Positions 45,352 to 56,384 of a stretch of 64,000 nt of DNA are shown piece after piece. Source of the stretch: Nigrospora sphaerica. Its lineage: Eukaryota > Ascomycota > Sordariomycetes > Amphisphaeriales > Apiosporaceae. The first letter of the stretch is position 1, and each line of letters opens with the position of its first letter. The translations under genes and the position numbers were made by a program. Under the pieces are notes generated by a model. That model saw nothing but the letters and a program-made list of their open reading frames with translations, searched no databases and was not told the origin of the DNA. Where the stretch lies: the NCBI GenBank assembly GCA_018287875.1, contig JAGVVL010000017.1, positions 1,550,001 to 1,614,000 on the forward strand, given 5' to 3'.

Positions 45352-46901
45352 ATGCCGGAGAAAAAGGCGCTCAGCCAGCGCGAGAATGAGATATTGGGTA
45401 TTGGGTTGACTTGCCTAGATCACGCGGTAGGTGCATCATTACGTTGCGTGGTACCTCCAAGACGTCCGATACTCCTATTCCCGCAGTCCGCCTCCGAGTT
45501 CTCAACCACGGAATAGAAGGCTGATCTTTAACTGTTTGGCCCCAGGGCATCGACTTCAACATGATGGCCGAGAGGGCAGGCTATAAGAATGCCAACAGCG
45601 CACGCGAGGGCTTCCGCAACTCGAAAAAAAGATTTCTTGCGGTGGTTGGAATTAATCCCAAAACCGGAATTCCGAAGGAGTCTGTCTCCAGCACTGCCTC
45701 CGCCTCCACCAGGGACACTTCCGCCATGGCTAAGCCCGCTAGAGCTGCCACCACGGCCACTCTCTCTAGAGCTGTGCCCGTCAGAGCCGCCATCGCCAAA
45801 GTTACATCTGTCAAAGCTACTCCTGCCAGGGCTGACTCTGCCACAACCCCCTTGTCCCGGGCCAAGTCCACCCGCGCCTCATCTACCAGAACGGTGCCCG
45901 CGAAGCGAGCCAGACGAGATGCCGCCACCTCTCCGCCCCCTAGCGGAGAGGAAGAATACGACAGCGACGACACCAAAGATGAGGATGATGTGGTGGAGGC
46001 TGATGATGAAGAGGACTACAAGCCCCCCGGCCCTCGATACCCTCTCGCCAAGAAGGCAAAGACCTCGGTCAAGACTAAGGCGTCTAAAGATGACGCGGAG
46101 GCCGCCGTTCCTCCCAAGCAGCCTGGTGAGCACGACAACCATGGTGAAGGCGAGGCGAATACCCACGGTAATAAACCCGAGGAGTCTAGCGCCATGTTTC
46201 TGGTTCCACATGTTGAGCCCAAGGAGCAGGACAGGATGGGCGATGGGAAAGCTTGCGAGGATGTTCATGCTCTCGATGAGAAGTCCAAAGAGGAGCACAG
46301 TGCTGTGATGCCTATCTACAATGCTGAGACACAGGAGCAGAACAGCATGGATGCTAACGATACTGCCGAGGCTGCTCATGCCTGGAAGGTGAAGCTCAAG
46401 GAGGAAACAAGGGCTGTGATCCTGACTCACCACGTCGACAACAATCCGCAGGACAACGTCGACGATCCAAATGCCGGCGAGGATGTTCAGGCTTCCGATG
46501 CGATGCCCAAGAATGCCGGCGACGTGGCCATGGCCCAGAACATTGATGCCGAGGAGGACGGCGAGGCCATGGATATTGCCGGAAAGCCCAAGCCCAAGGC
46601 CACCCAGGCTCATCAGAGCGTCGATCCCCAGACCGGGGGCACGCGCCCGGAGATGGACGTCACTGGCGAGACCAAAGAAAATGCCGTTGCCGGCAGTGGT
46701 AAGGGCGTCAATAAGAAAAACACAGCAGCCGTCTCGGCCTATGATAGCAAGATGGAGGGTGGCACTGCCGAGCCTCAGAGTGGCGAGGCTGCCAATGCTG
46801 GGGTGCTCGACGAGATGGCCAACATCTTGATGCAGGCTGCTGCATTGGAGAAACAAATGAAGGCCGATGAGGAGTTGGCGCCCAAGGAGTCTAAGGCCTG
46901 A
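45352..46901 (+). CDS. Acidic repeat protein with N-terminal Myb-like helices
   Basis: A 476-residue, probably nuclear protein. Exons are 45352-45426 and 45546-46901, joined through a 119-nt GTAGGT...CCAG intron in phase 0. The first 60 residues (SQRENEILGIGLTCLDHA, then IDFNMMAERAGYKNANS and FRNSKKRFL) look like the short SANT/Myb-like three-helix module common in filamentous fungal proteins of this sort. Next comes an R/A/T/S-rich basic stretch (about 65-155) with KRARRD, then an acidic block (DSDDTKDEDDVVEADDEED). Residues about 242-365 form roughly 37-residue degenerate repeats, and the end is helical (MANILMQAAALEKQMK). No enzyme motif is seen. Role in chromatin or DNA binding is inference. 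Confidence 0.75.
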
Positions 46902-47205
46902 GAACTTCTCTGCAGGGAATGGCCAAAGCCCAACCGCAGGGACCGTTGCCCTTTAGCTGGAACCCTTTTGACGGCACGATGCAAGAACATTGCGTGGACT
47001 TTGTGCAGTGGTCGGCGGTACAACTCTTTGGTACTTTGCTGCATGGTTGCTGGCTCAATCATCTCTGCGGTTCATTTCGAGGCATGCGGCCAAGGGAGAG
47101 ATGGCCCCATAGAGGGCCAATTTGTAGAATACAGAACCCAATGTAGTATTACGACGATACCGCCGCACACCAAGTCCGCCTGGACAGCGATCGTAGAAGT
47201 TGCCA
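46902..47205. other. Convergent intergenic space
   Basis: About 300 bp between the 3' ends of the repeat-protein gene and the hydrolase gene. Nothing else seen. Confidence 0.5.
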
Positions 47206-48315
47206 TCAAGTCTTCTTGGAGAAAGCAGCCGTCAAGTCTGCCATACATTCCTTCATAAAGTCCCTAGCGGCCGGGACCTCGGCATCCCATTGCGTAAAAG
47301 GGTGGCCCTGTCCCTTCCAGACCTTGTGCTGAACGCTGACGCCCGCATCTTGGAGCTTCTTGCAATACGCCTCGGCTTCGGACAGCAGGGGGTCGATCTG
47401 GCCCGAGTAGATGACCACGGGGGCGAATCGATCGTTCAGCTCGGCCAAGATGGGCGACGCCAGGTGGTCGTTCGCCCTCTTTTCCCGAACGGCGCCCTCG
47501 CCGAGCCACAGGTTGTAAAACCAGACCAGTCGGTGCAGGGGAAGCATGGGCGCGTGCTCGTACTCGACGTAGCTCTTGTACGGCACGGTGGCGGCATCGC
47601 ACGAGCCGCTGGGCGGGACATAGCGGGCGTCGAGGACCGGGACGATGAGGACCTGCAGGGCCGGGACGGGCAGCTCGGACTGGCCGGCCAGCCACGAGAC
47701 CGAGGCGGCGATGCAGCCGCCGGCCGAGAGGCCGGAGACGGCGACGCGCCGGGGGTCGACGCCGAGCTCGTCGGCCTTCTCGATGGTCCAGCGGTAGGCG
47801 TCCCAGCCGTCGGTGACCTGGGCGGGGTGCGGGTACTCGGGGGCGAGGCGGTACTCGACGTTGACGACGACGATGCCGAGGCCGTCGCAGAGCTTGCGGC
47901 ACAGGCCCTCGTCCGAGTCGAGGCCGCCGAGGACGAAGCCGCCGCCGTGGTAGTTGACAAGGGCGGGGACGCGGCCGTCGGCGCCGGCGAGCCCGCTCCG
48001 CGCGGCGGCCGCGGGCAGCGGCGCGTACACCTGCACCCGGATCTCGGCCTGGTCGCCGAAGCCGGGCTCCCCCGCGTACGAGCGCACCGGCACCGTGTGG
48101 AAGTCGGCGCTCGCCACCTCGGGCGCCGGCCGCGCCGCCTTGGCCGTCGGAAAGGCGTACCGCGCGCGGTCCCGGTTGAACTCCTCGTACGACACCTGGT
48201 CGGCCCGTAGCCGGTGCGCCTGGTGCTCCGTGTAGACGCGCGCGAAGTCGGGGTCCACCTTATCCACGACGGACGGGTGGAGGGCGTTGATGGGACTTGA
48301 CGCCTCGGAAGCCAT
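47206..48315 (-). CDS. Alpha/beta hydrolase, hormone-sensitive-lipase (HSL) type
   Basis: A single-exon gene for a 369-residue esterase of the alpha/beta-hydrolase_3 group. The ATG at 48315 starts MASEASSPIN; the frame continues upstream but without an ATG. The oxyanion-hole motif HGGG is at 123-126 (NYHGGGFVLGG), the family's VNVEYRLAPEYPHPA follows, the nucleophile S197 is in SGLSAGG, and the acid and base can be assigned to D308 (YSGQIDPLLSE) and H338 (KGQGHPF). Cytosolic, with no signal peptide. Such enzymes hydrolyse short-chain esters, including xenobiotics and acyl groups on metabolites; the true substrate is unknown. The GC-rich antisense frame (47200-48210) is not coding. Confidence 0.93.
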   Translation of the reverse strand: MASEASSPINALHPSVVDKVDPDFARVYTEHQAHRLRADQVSYEEFNRDRARYAFPTAKAARPAPEVASADFHTVPVRSYAGEPGFGDQAEIRVQVYAPLPAAAARSGLAGADGRVPALVNYHGGGFVLGGLDSDEGLCRKLCDGLGIVVVNVEYRLAPEYPHPAQVTDGWDAYRWTIEKADELGVDPRRVAVSGLSAGGCIAASVSWLAGQSELPVPALQVLIVPVLDARYVPPSGSCDAATVPYKSYVEYEHAPMLPLHRLVWFYNLWLGEGAVREKRANDHLASPILAELNDRFAPVVIYSGQIDPLLSEAEAYCKKLQDAGVSVQHKVWKGQGHPFTQWDAEVPAARDFMKECMADLTAAFSKKT

Positions 48316-49384
48316 GTTTGAGGGTGGGCTTGGGGGAGGGTTCCTCAAAGTCGTATATGCTTCACGGGTGATGGAGCGGGTTACGGGAAAGAATGGGTGA
48401 TTGTATTGACTGGACCAACATGCTTATCCCGTGGGCGACCAACACCCGACGTCGTCGCTGTTTAAAAACTAGGCCGTTGCCTCCACGTGCATCCTTGATA
48501 CGATTTGCCCCGGGCTAAGAAGTAGCCGGCTTCGGGATATGTTGGAGGGAGAAGCAGATAACAACGCTGATCTCGCCGCCGGCAGTCCCCGGCTTAGGAG
48601 TCACTACCGAGTACGTAAGACGGTTTGGTCAAGAGTCCGTCTTTCCCCGCGCATTCGTCAAGGGATGGGGCAGAGGCGGGGAACCAGGATGAAGGCTGTC
48701 CGTTACACGCATCGTCGGTTCGGTGGTTCGCAGGTTGCGGCTTCGGAGGGCACACCCCCTCGCTTATGCAGGCTTCCGCCGGTAGGGCTCAATCCTGCAT
48801 GGTATACCCGTCCAGGGCGGCACGTTACGTCGAACGGCGTCGGGGCAAAACGGCGCGGGTAGCGGGGGGCCTTTTTTGTTTGGTGGCACCCAGGGGTGGA
48901 TGTTATAGATGGGCAAACGTGGATTCATGCGAGCGTTAAGTTAGGTAGCTAATGTGAGTAAAGTACCTACTAGTAGACCCAGCATCCATCGGCTTGGCAA
49001 CAAGAAAACACATCGCCATCCTACCTAACATATTACGGGGCTTCTTGTGTGTCAGGCGATTGGCTTCAGATCTTATCTGTAATCAGGCAGGTATATAATG
49101 CCGTCAGCTCCGGGATAGGCAGGCGCCCAACGGTAGCTTGGCGACGTTTGTCGGTTCCCTCCGTGTGTTCAAGTACTGTAGCCATCCATCTTCGCGAGCA
49201 CCTGCAACCCAGCTGCCAAGAACCGAAGGACCCGGCAGTCGTGTTCAAGCCCGAGGGGGGATTATTCCCTACCGCTGTTGTTGTTTGCATGCCGCGGCCT
49301 ACTAAAGAAGAATGTGTCCAAAGCACCTTCCCACCAGACACGGGAAACCGTCGATTTCTTGTCGTGTACGTCTTTGTACATAGA
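48316..49384. other. Divergent intergenic region
   Basis: Upstream of both the hydrolase (minus) and aspartic-protease-like (plus) genes. TTAGGTAGCTA and AAGTACCTACTAG tracts occur near 48940-48973. No gene seen. Confidence 0.5.
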
Positions 49385-50975
49385 ATGGCAAGGGCCGTGG
49401 CAGATCACGCTGGCGACGTCACGCTCTGCCTCGCCGCTCTGGCCGCCCTGGCCTGGACCCTCTTCACCGTCTTCGGCCAGGTGGTGGATCGGCCCCTCTC
49501 CGACCACCATACGGAAATCCACGGCGATAAGCCCGGCACTGCGAGTCTAACGGTGTACATTCCGGCGAACAGGCACGACGACTTGTATCAGACTGTGAGA
49601 GGACCATGTCACCACTTTCCCTAGCGTTGTGGCTCGTCAATACTCACCAAGCGGGGGTCAGGTCGACGTCGCATTCGACGGCCAATTGATGCCCCTCGCG
49701 ATAGAAACTTCACTGGGCGATAGTTTCTTCGCCTCGGATGCATGCGATACTCGCGACCCCCGAAGTGGCTGTTACAATCTAACGTCGGCCTTTAATGTCC
49801 AGGCGTGTACCGACTGCCGATTCTGTCATTGCCGGGCGGTGGCTAACGGAAACAGAGCACGACGCATCTACGCGAAGGTGAACTGCTCGACACGTACTTG
49901 GGCAAAGGACGCGTTGCCGGCAACTTTTCTACGTTCGAACTCGAAGCATCCCCCATCCGGGCAACAAATATTACTGCCGCCCTGATAAACTCGGCTTGGC
50001 CCGACGAGTTCCAGAATGGCTCGTTCGCAGGTTTCGTGGGCCTCGGCCTTCGCACCTACTCGCACGGCTGGATGCTGTTCAAGAGGCTCCCACTCGTCGA
50101 AACGCTCATAAGCCAGGGCAAGCTGGTGCGGCCGCTTTTTTCATTGCGCTCGCCACGCTTGGGTGATCCCGCCGTCCCGACGGGCAGGTTGACTTTGGGT
50201 CAAGTGGACGAGGAGTACCGACACCTGGACATCCAATACAACGACGTTCTCCAGTTCGCCAGGTAAGCGGTCTCGAGTCTCGTCGTGAGCGCCCATACAC
50301 GCATTCTCGCCACTGACTCTTGCCCAGCTCTCCCAACACCACGGGCCGGCTCCACACCGGTGCTTGGTCGGTCAGACTGGGGAAAATCAGGATCAACGGC
50401 ATAGAAGTACCCGTCAGTCCGGGCCGGCTCCGTCCGGATGGCCAGCACGTCTCGGCCATTGATACGGGCGCATCGCATATCTACTTGCGCTCTCCCGAAT
50501 TCCGCGCCGTCGTGGCGGGCTTCCACGGCATTACCGAAATCCGCGGCAGTCGCTTCCCGGGAGCGGGAGACGAAGCATACTTCGAATGTGCCGAGCCGCA
50601 AAGCCTGGAGCTGGTTATTAACGACCGGCGGTTCCCCATCGATCCGTTGGACATGCTGGTCGGGGGCGCGAACTACGTTACCGAGAACGGGGTACGAATG
50701 TAAGTGCCGTGATCCCCATCCCCAGTGAATCCCAGACCAGCGCTTATCCGTCTCATTGGCTCAGGTGTGCAGCGGGCATCCGGTCCTGGGATGTCCCGAG
50801 ATTTGCGGATAGTCTCCTGGGCCTTCCCTTTCTCCGCTCCGTTCTCGCGGTCTTTGACTACGTGTCCGATGACATGTATTCAGTACCGCCCCGAGTAGGG
50901 CTGGCAAGCGTGGTCGACGAGCAGGTAGCACTCGCGAGGTATGGAGACCTGTACACAAATAGGCTCGAAGGGTAA
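49385..50975 (+). CDS. Pepsin-like aspartic protease with degenerate first active site
   Basis: About 443 residues, secreted or vacuolar, peptidase A1 fold. Proposed exons: 49385-49554, 49625-49796, 49856-50262, 50328-50699, 50765-50975. The last two introns (GTAAGC...CCAG, GTAAGT...TCAG) are clear; the first (GTACAT after ACGGT) and second (GTCCAG, or GTGTAC at 49805 with acceptor at 49857) have weak donors and were chosen by frame and similarity. Signal anchor: VTLCLAALAALAWTLF. Family marks: GGQVDVAFDGQ, flap-like DTYLGKGRVAGNFSTF, FVGLGLRTYS, and the second catalytic motif SAIDTGASHIYL, complete. At the first catalytic site the expected hhDTGS reads LAIETSLGDSFF, so Asp becomes Glu and Gly becomes Ser. 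The protein is probably inactive or altered; a sequencing error would not explain both changes easily. Confidence 0.72.
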
Positions 50976-51610
50976 AAGATGTGCAGTTGGTAAGTAAGGG
51001 GACCACGGCCCCGCGTAGTGGCCGACCGAGCCTTTGGGTACGTCGTTGAGACTCCAGAGTAGTGTCCCTAGGCGGCGCCCAGAACAGATCAAATACTACT
51101 TCTTAGTGCCGAGTTGTCGTCGATATCAAAGCTGCAATTCTTTGCCTGTTCACCGTCGCGACGCAGGAAGAGAGAGACGTACAACTGGATGAAGGCGACG
51201 AATGAAGTATGCAAGTTATGTACTTGCTTATACTCCTGGCAAAGCATAACTACTTGTGTAGCTACAGACATGCACTATGCCTGATGTATTTATGTGACCA
51301 TCACTAGCCGTCTGAGGCTAGCGCACTGCCATTGAGCGGCCCTAAAGACCTACTGGCTCAAGCGATAGGTGCGGCAAAAAGTCTTATCGGATGGGACACA
51401 CAGCGATACCCCAGGATCTGTAATGCTCATTGCACCTTGCGCTCGGGAGGGAGCACAAGAAATGCATTTACGCGACAGGCGCCACTCTATTCCAACCCAA
51501 ACCACAAAGGACCCTTAGCTGGACCACACTCTCCCATTTCATCATCACTCCCGACTCGAGTTTACCCTCATCGCCCCTGCGATCGCGACGACCGCAATAT
51601 TGCATCGAAC
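50976..51610. other. Intergenic, 5' region of TRF4-like gene
   Basis: No separate gene. The open frame upstream of 51611 (from 51332) continues into the TRF4-like gene but its translation is not conserved-looking; it probably is leader sequence. Confidence 0.5.
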
Positions 51611-54035
51611 ATGTCGCGCTACCCGCGCTCCCAACGATCGTCTCCCTCGCGAGACGATCACCGTAGAGGCTACGAAGACGCGCCCTCGCGCTCATCGCGC
51701 CCGCACTACGACTCCCCGCGTACGCCGTCCGGCAGTGATCGCTACAACCCTCCGCAAGACTCAAACAGCGGCTTCCGCGGCCCTTATTCGGACCTGCGTC
51801 GTGGCGGGCGCGAGGCGCGCGACCGAGACCACCGTGACGGCTTCCGTCCCCCCCAAGGCGAATTCGATTTTCGCGTCGAGCGCCCCTCACGGGTCCAGGA
51901 ATCGTACGAGTCTTTCAACTCGGGAAACAGGGGATCCGGCGATCGCAGAGACGGAGGCGACAACTACCGGCCATTCCCGTCGGGCCGGAGACCGCCCACC
52001 GGCCCGCGACGTGGCCGCGGCGGCTCGTCGGCCTACAACCAACGCCGCCCGCCATTCCAGAAATGGGTGCCCCCCAAGGCCGCGGAACGGATGTTGCTAG
52101 TTGAGAAGCATGACGGCGAGGTGCAGGAGATGCTTGGCGACAAGACTGGACGAGCTACGTACCGCGACGTCGATGCGCTGTCGGATAGCGACGAAGCGGC
52201 CATGGAGATATCCGACGACTCGGATGCTGGCAGAGACAGCGCAGAGCCGGCAGCCAAGCGCACGCGACTCTCCAAGACCACAGCAGACGAGGGACAAGAG
52301 GCACCCAAATGGTCAAACCCCGATCCCTACACGGCTCTGCCGCCGCCGGACGAGTCGCAGCGCAAGAAGAAAGACGTCGTGCAGCTTATCCGCAAGGCGC
52401 GTGTCGAAGCTGATTCCCAGAAGCCCTCGGCAGTCGAGGAAGCTGCCGAGTTCATTTCTTGTGACTTCAGCGACGACGAGAGCGAGAAGCAGGAGGACGG
52501 CCCCGCGCCTACCAGTAACCCCTCCCTGCCAGCACCCGTGAGCAGCAGCAGCAGCGGTGCCAACAGGCTTCCCCCGCCCCCGCCACCACCAATTTCCTCA
52601 CTTCCACCTCGTCCCCCGTTCCCACCTCCGCCCGATCCATCTGCCAAAAGGCCAAAGAGGGGCGACAAGAGGCCTGCGGATGCGGCGCCCTACTCCAGCC
52701 TGGGCAACAGGAAGCGCACGTTTGACGATCAGATCAAACTACCCCACGCTCTCCTCAAGAAGCCGCAGAAGATACCGACTCACAAAAAGGTGGTCATGGA
52801 GTATCGCGTGGTGCAAGGTGAAGATCCCTGCCCCTGGGCCCGGACGGATCACTCCGACACCGCTCTCCCAGCTGTTCGGTAAGCGAGTCTTTTTCAGCAC
52901 TGCCATGGGTGATGTTGCTGACTGCTACCCGCCACAGGCTTCACAAGGAGCTGGTGGACTTCTTCGAGTACGTCAAGCCTCGCGACTTCGAGCACCGCGT
53001 CCGAGAGGCCCTTGTCAATCACCTGGATGCTCTGATCCGTATCAAGTGGCGCGACGCCAGCCTGGTGGCCTTTGGCTCGTTCAAATCCGGTCTATTCCTC
53101 CCGACGGCCGACATGGACCTGGTCATCTGCTCCAAATCTTTCCTCGACACTGGCTTTCCCAAGTACAATTCTCGAAATAAAATTTGGCAGATGTTGCACT
53201 TTCTCGAGGGCCGGGGCGTCGCCTACGAGAACGAGTTCGAGCCTGTTCTGGGTGCCAAGGTCCCTCTTCTCAAGTACTGCGACCGCTGGACCGGCCTCAA
53301 GATTGACATCTCGTTCGAGAAGCAAGACGGCGTCCGGGCTATCCAGACCTTCCTGGATTGGAAGAAGCTGTACCCCGCCATGCCCAAGCTGGTGGCCGTC
53401 ATCAAGCAGTTTCTTTGCATGCGCGGCCTCAACGAGCCCGTCAACGGTGGCATCGGCGGATTCTCGGTCATCTGCATGGTTGTTCATCTCCTGAACCAGA
53501 TGCCGCAGGTCCAGAGTCGCTCCATGGACCCAGAGCACCACCTGGGCGAGGTTTTCATGGAGTTCCTCGATTACTACGGTAACAAGTTCAACCACGAGGT
53601 CGCGGCGATCTGCTTGGACCCGCCTCGCGAAATCCCCAAGGTAAGTCGACGGGCTTTCGGCCCCTTCGGCCTCGGCGCAGCTGCTTACCGTCGGCCTCGC
53701 AGAGTCAAGTTTCGGAGATATCCTACCGCAACCTGGACCGACTGTCCATTATCGACCCCAACAATCCGTCCAACGACATTGCGGGTGGTTCGTCCAACTA
53801 CAACCTGGTCAAGGAGCATTTCCACAATGCACATGCCCTGCTCCACAGCCGAATGACGGAGCTGGCCAAAGGCGCACGTCCCGTGGAGGGATACAACACG
53901 ATCCTGGCGCCCATCTTTGCCGGCAATTACTCATCGTTCGAGCGGCAGAGAAACTTCCTGCGACACCTGGACGAGGAGCTTTCCGCGGCCCCCACGAGAG
54001 GCAGAGAGACGCCTTGGGATAAGATCCAATGGTAG
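51611..54035 (+). CDS. TRF4: Non-canonical poly(A) polymerase, TRF4/Cid14 type
   Basis: A 767-residue nucleotidyltransferase, the catalytic part of the TRAMP complex that adds short A tails to nuclear RNAs for exosome decay. Exons: 51611-52878, 52938-53640, 53703-54035, with 59-nt (GTAAGC...ACAG) and 62-nt (GTAAGT...GCAG) introns. The N-terminal 400 residues are disordered, first R/G/S/P-rich, then acidic (EISDDSDAGRD), then a proline tract (PPPPPPPISSLPP). Just before the catalytic domain is PCPWARTDHSDTALP. The polymerase-beta motif is AFGSFKSGLFLPTADMD, giving G469-S470 and D481/D483, with D546 in LKIDISFEKQ. The central and PAP-associated parts follow (FLCMRGLNEPVNGGIGGFS, LGEVFMEFLDYYG, LDRLSIIDPNNPSNDI). 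ATG 51611 is chosen because MSRYPRSQR begins the RS-rich tail typical of fungal orthologues. Confidence 0.94.
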
Positions 54036-55700
54036 AGAGGATCCATGCCAACGATGACGCGGACGGTCTAATATTCCTAATGAGCGATGACACTCTCGGC
54101 GAATACGGCGTTACGGATTGTTTTGGGAGACCCCACGATTCCCCGACGGAAAAGCTTGCAGACCTGCATCGGATGGCACGCGGCGGCGGCGCCCCCCCGG
54201 ACCGCGTCGTGCTTGAGAAACCCCATTGCCTTGTATTGTTTCGCGTTCATTGCTAAATGTTTCCGCCCAGGTTTGGCATTGAGTGTAGATTAAGGGTCAT
54301 CGGTTCGACCTTACCATGTCGTCTCCGCATGTACCCATGTTGCCCCGTCGCTTTGTTTTTGTCTGCCACCGGTTCACGGCCGAGTGGCGAAAAAGTTAAT
54401 CAACGTACGGCTATTTGGCACGGTCATGACCTTGACGCGAAAAGAATCGATGTGCGGGCCTTTGTTCTCGACGGCTTCTCATGGGATTGATTCCTTGGGC
54501 CATTGCTTGAAGGATCCCGGCTGGCCTCTGGTGAGGGCCTTTGCTAATTAATCACAGATGAAGGGGCAACTCCCGGGCTCTTTTAGGGCTCCCTGGCCTT
54601 TCTGAGCCTGGCTGTGTTCCATGGTTGCCTAATAGCCAGCAGTTTCGCGTTTTCGCCGACTGCTGGTGTTTATGCGGAAACCACCGTTTTCTCACTTCAG
54701 GCCGGGACTCGTCCCGACTGCGGAGAGGAAGCCATGGGCAGTTCCCATGTGTGTTGGGTAGCGGTTGACGAGGCAGCGCGATAACGCGCGAGTACATCAT
54801 GGCCATGACCGTCCCAGGCATCTGGGCAAGGTCATATTTTGGAGCCTCTAAAGCATCAGCCCGAGTTGCATGTAACTTGCGGCGGTCTCAAGATGGCCAG
54901 ACGTATCTTGAAGAATTTAACGGCATACTTGCGAGAGTTGCCTCATCTCCTCGTGAACACGGCTACGGTGATACTAGTCCCCAACGTGGTCGCACGTGAC
55001 TGGCATCTCCCAACCCACGTGCGTCGAAGGCCGAGGATGCATGGCAAGGGGCTTCTCGCTGGTTCCCAAATGCTGTCGCCATCGCCGAGCCTCCTACCGT
55101 TTTGAGCAGGACGTAGAGACATATCACAGAATGTCGGGATTTTGGAGTGAGGATGTACTTTTCTTCAACTACGGCCGTCTCGTCCCAACCATTCCCGTCG
55201 GCAGCCTGCACGGACGGGTGTGAGATTGTTGTGTCTGTATTCTGTGCGCAATTTGGGCGAAGAGCATGGCAGTCCCATGTTGGTAAGGGCTCGTTCATAT
55301 ACCGTTTCCCAAGCCTTGGACTTTTCTCCGGACCCGCTTGGTTATCTGTCTCCCGCTGGATTAGAGATGACCTTGCTGAGCCTCGTTTTTTCGACCACTT
55401 CGGAGGTCAGGTGGTGTGCAATACATGGGCACTTAGAAATATGGCAGGCAAGTCCTCGGAATGGACCTCGCCTAACAAAGGCATTGCGCGTTACCCGGCA
55501 GCCACAGCTACAAAGGCTTATATAAATACATGCATCCAAGTACCTTCTGGGGTACCTTATGGAAGGGGGAAAAGGAGCCCATGATCCGAAGCAGCTACCG
55601 GATTCCGGACAGTACTGTCGTTTGGTCACGCATCAACCCCCGCCCAGGTTCTTCTCAAGGCTTTTGATACCCGCTAGCTCTCCCGTCCTGCGCTGTAGCC
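54036..55700. other. Intergenic
   Basis: No gene recognised. Frames up to about 145 codons (55147-55584) look random. Confidence 0.5.
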
Positions 55701-56384
55701 ATGGTAGCCAGTACGTTCGAGGAGATGGGCATCCCGCCGCCTCCCGTTCCACACTCTTCCCGGTTCTCTTTGCAGCGCGTCTGGAAGAAAGACAAAAAAA
55801 GCAAGGGCGAGGGAAAGATGCCGGGCGCCCCCGCCGACCCCGTCCCGGCGGCGGGCGACGGCCACGAGGCCCGCGCCCGGCCGGACCACTACACGTTGAT
55901 GCCGGCCGAGGCGCGGCTCCCCGGGGGGCGGCGGCGGCGGGGGGGCGGCGCCGAGAGGCACCTCGTGACGCTTCCCGACGGGTGCACGCTGCGCGTGGAC
56001 GCGGCGTACCTGCCGCTGCGGGCGGGCGGGCTCGACGCGGCGGGCGGGCGGCGCCGGTGCCGGTGCCAGGAGGACGCGGCCGCCGTCGTGGCCGCCTACC
56101 TGCTGCACTGGCCCGCCTTCGCCGCCGCCCACCTGCCGCCGCCGGCGCCGCCGCTCGCCGCCGCCCAGGCCGTCGCCGCGCGCCTGCTCGACGCCTGGGG
56201 CCTCGACGCCCGCCGCCTGCGCTCCCCCGGACTCCGCCCCGCCACCCTCGCCGCCGCCGCCGCCGCCCTCGACGGCGGCCCCGACGCCATCGCCCGCCGC
56301 CGCCGCGACGCCGACGACGACCCCGAGCCGCCCGCGCCCAAGACGGCAAAGCCCCCGCGCCGTTCGTTTGGGGCTTCGTCATAG
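55701..56384 (+). CDS. GC-rich orphan protein, 227 residues
   Basis: A single ATG-started frame (ccATGgt) with almost only G or C at third positions from about 55830 on, like the ORF at 6665. Residues 1-45 are ordinary (MVASTFEEMGIPPPPVPHSS, WKKDKKSKGEG); the rest is A/R/P-rich with LVTLPDGCTLRVDAAYLPL and EDAAAVVAAYLLHWPAFAAA as its most structured parts. No family is recognised. The opposite-strand frame over the same bases is R/G-rich and less natural. It may be a lineage-specific gene; the alternative is a GC-rich island that happens to be open. An intron near 55790-55830 is possible but no strong signal was seen. Confidence 0.45.
   Translation: MVASTFEEMGIPPPPVPHSSRFSLQRVWKKDKKSKGEGKMPGAPADPVPAAGDGHEARARPDHYTLMPAEARLPGGRRRRGGGAERHLVTLPDGCTLRVDAAYLPLRAGGLDAAGGRRRCRCQEDAAAVVAAYLLHWPAFAAAHLPPPAPPLAAAQAVAARLLDAWGLDARRLRSPGLRPATLAAAAAALDGGPDAIARRRRDADDDPEPPAPKTAKPPRRSFGASS

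Noticed and set aside
47200..48210. 336-codon plus-strand ORF over the alpha/beta hydrolase
   Set aside because: Antisense to a gene with intact HGGG and GLSAGG motifs; its own translation has no motif.
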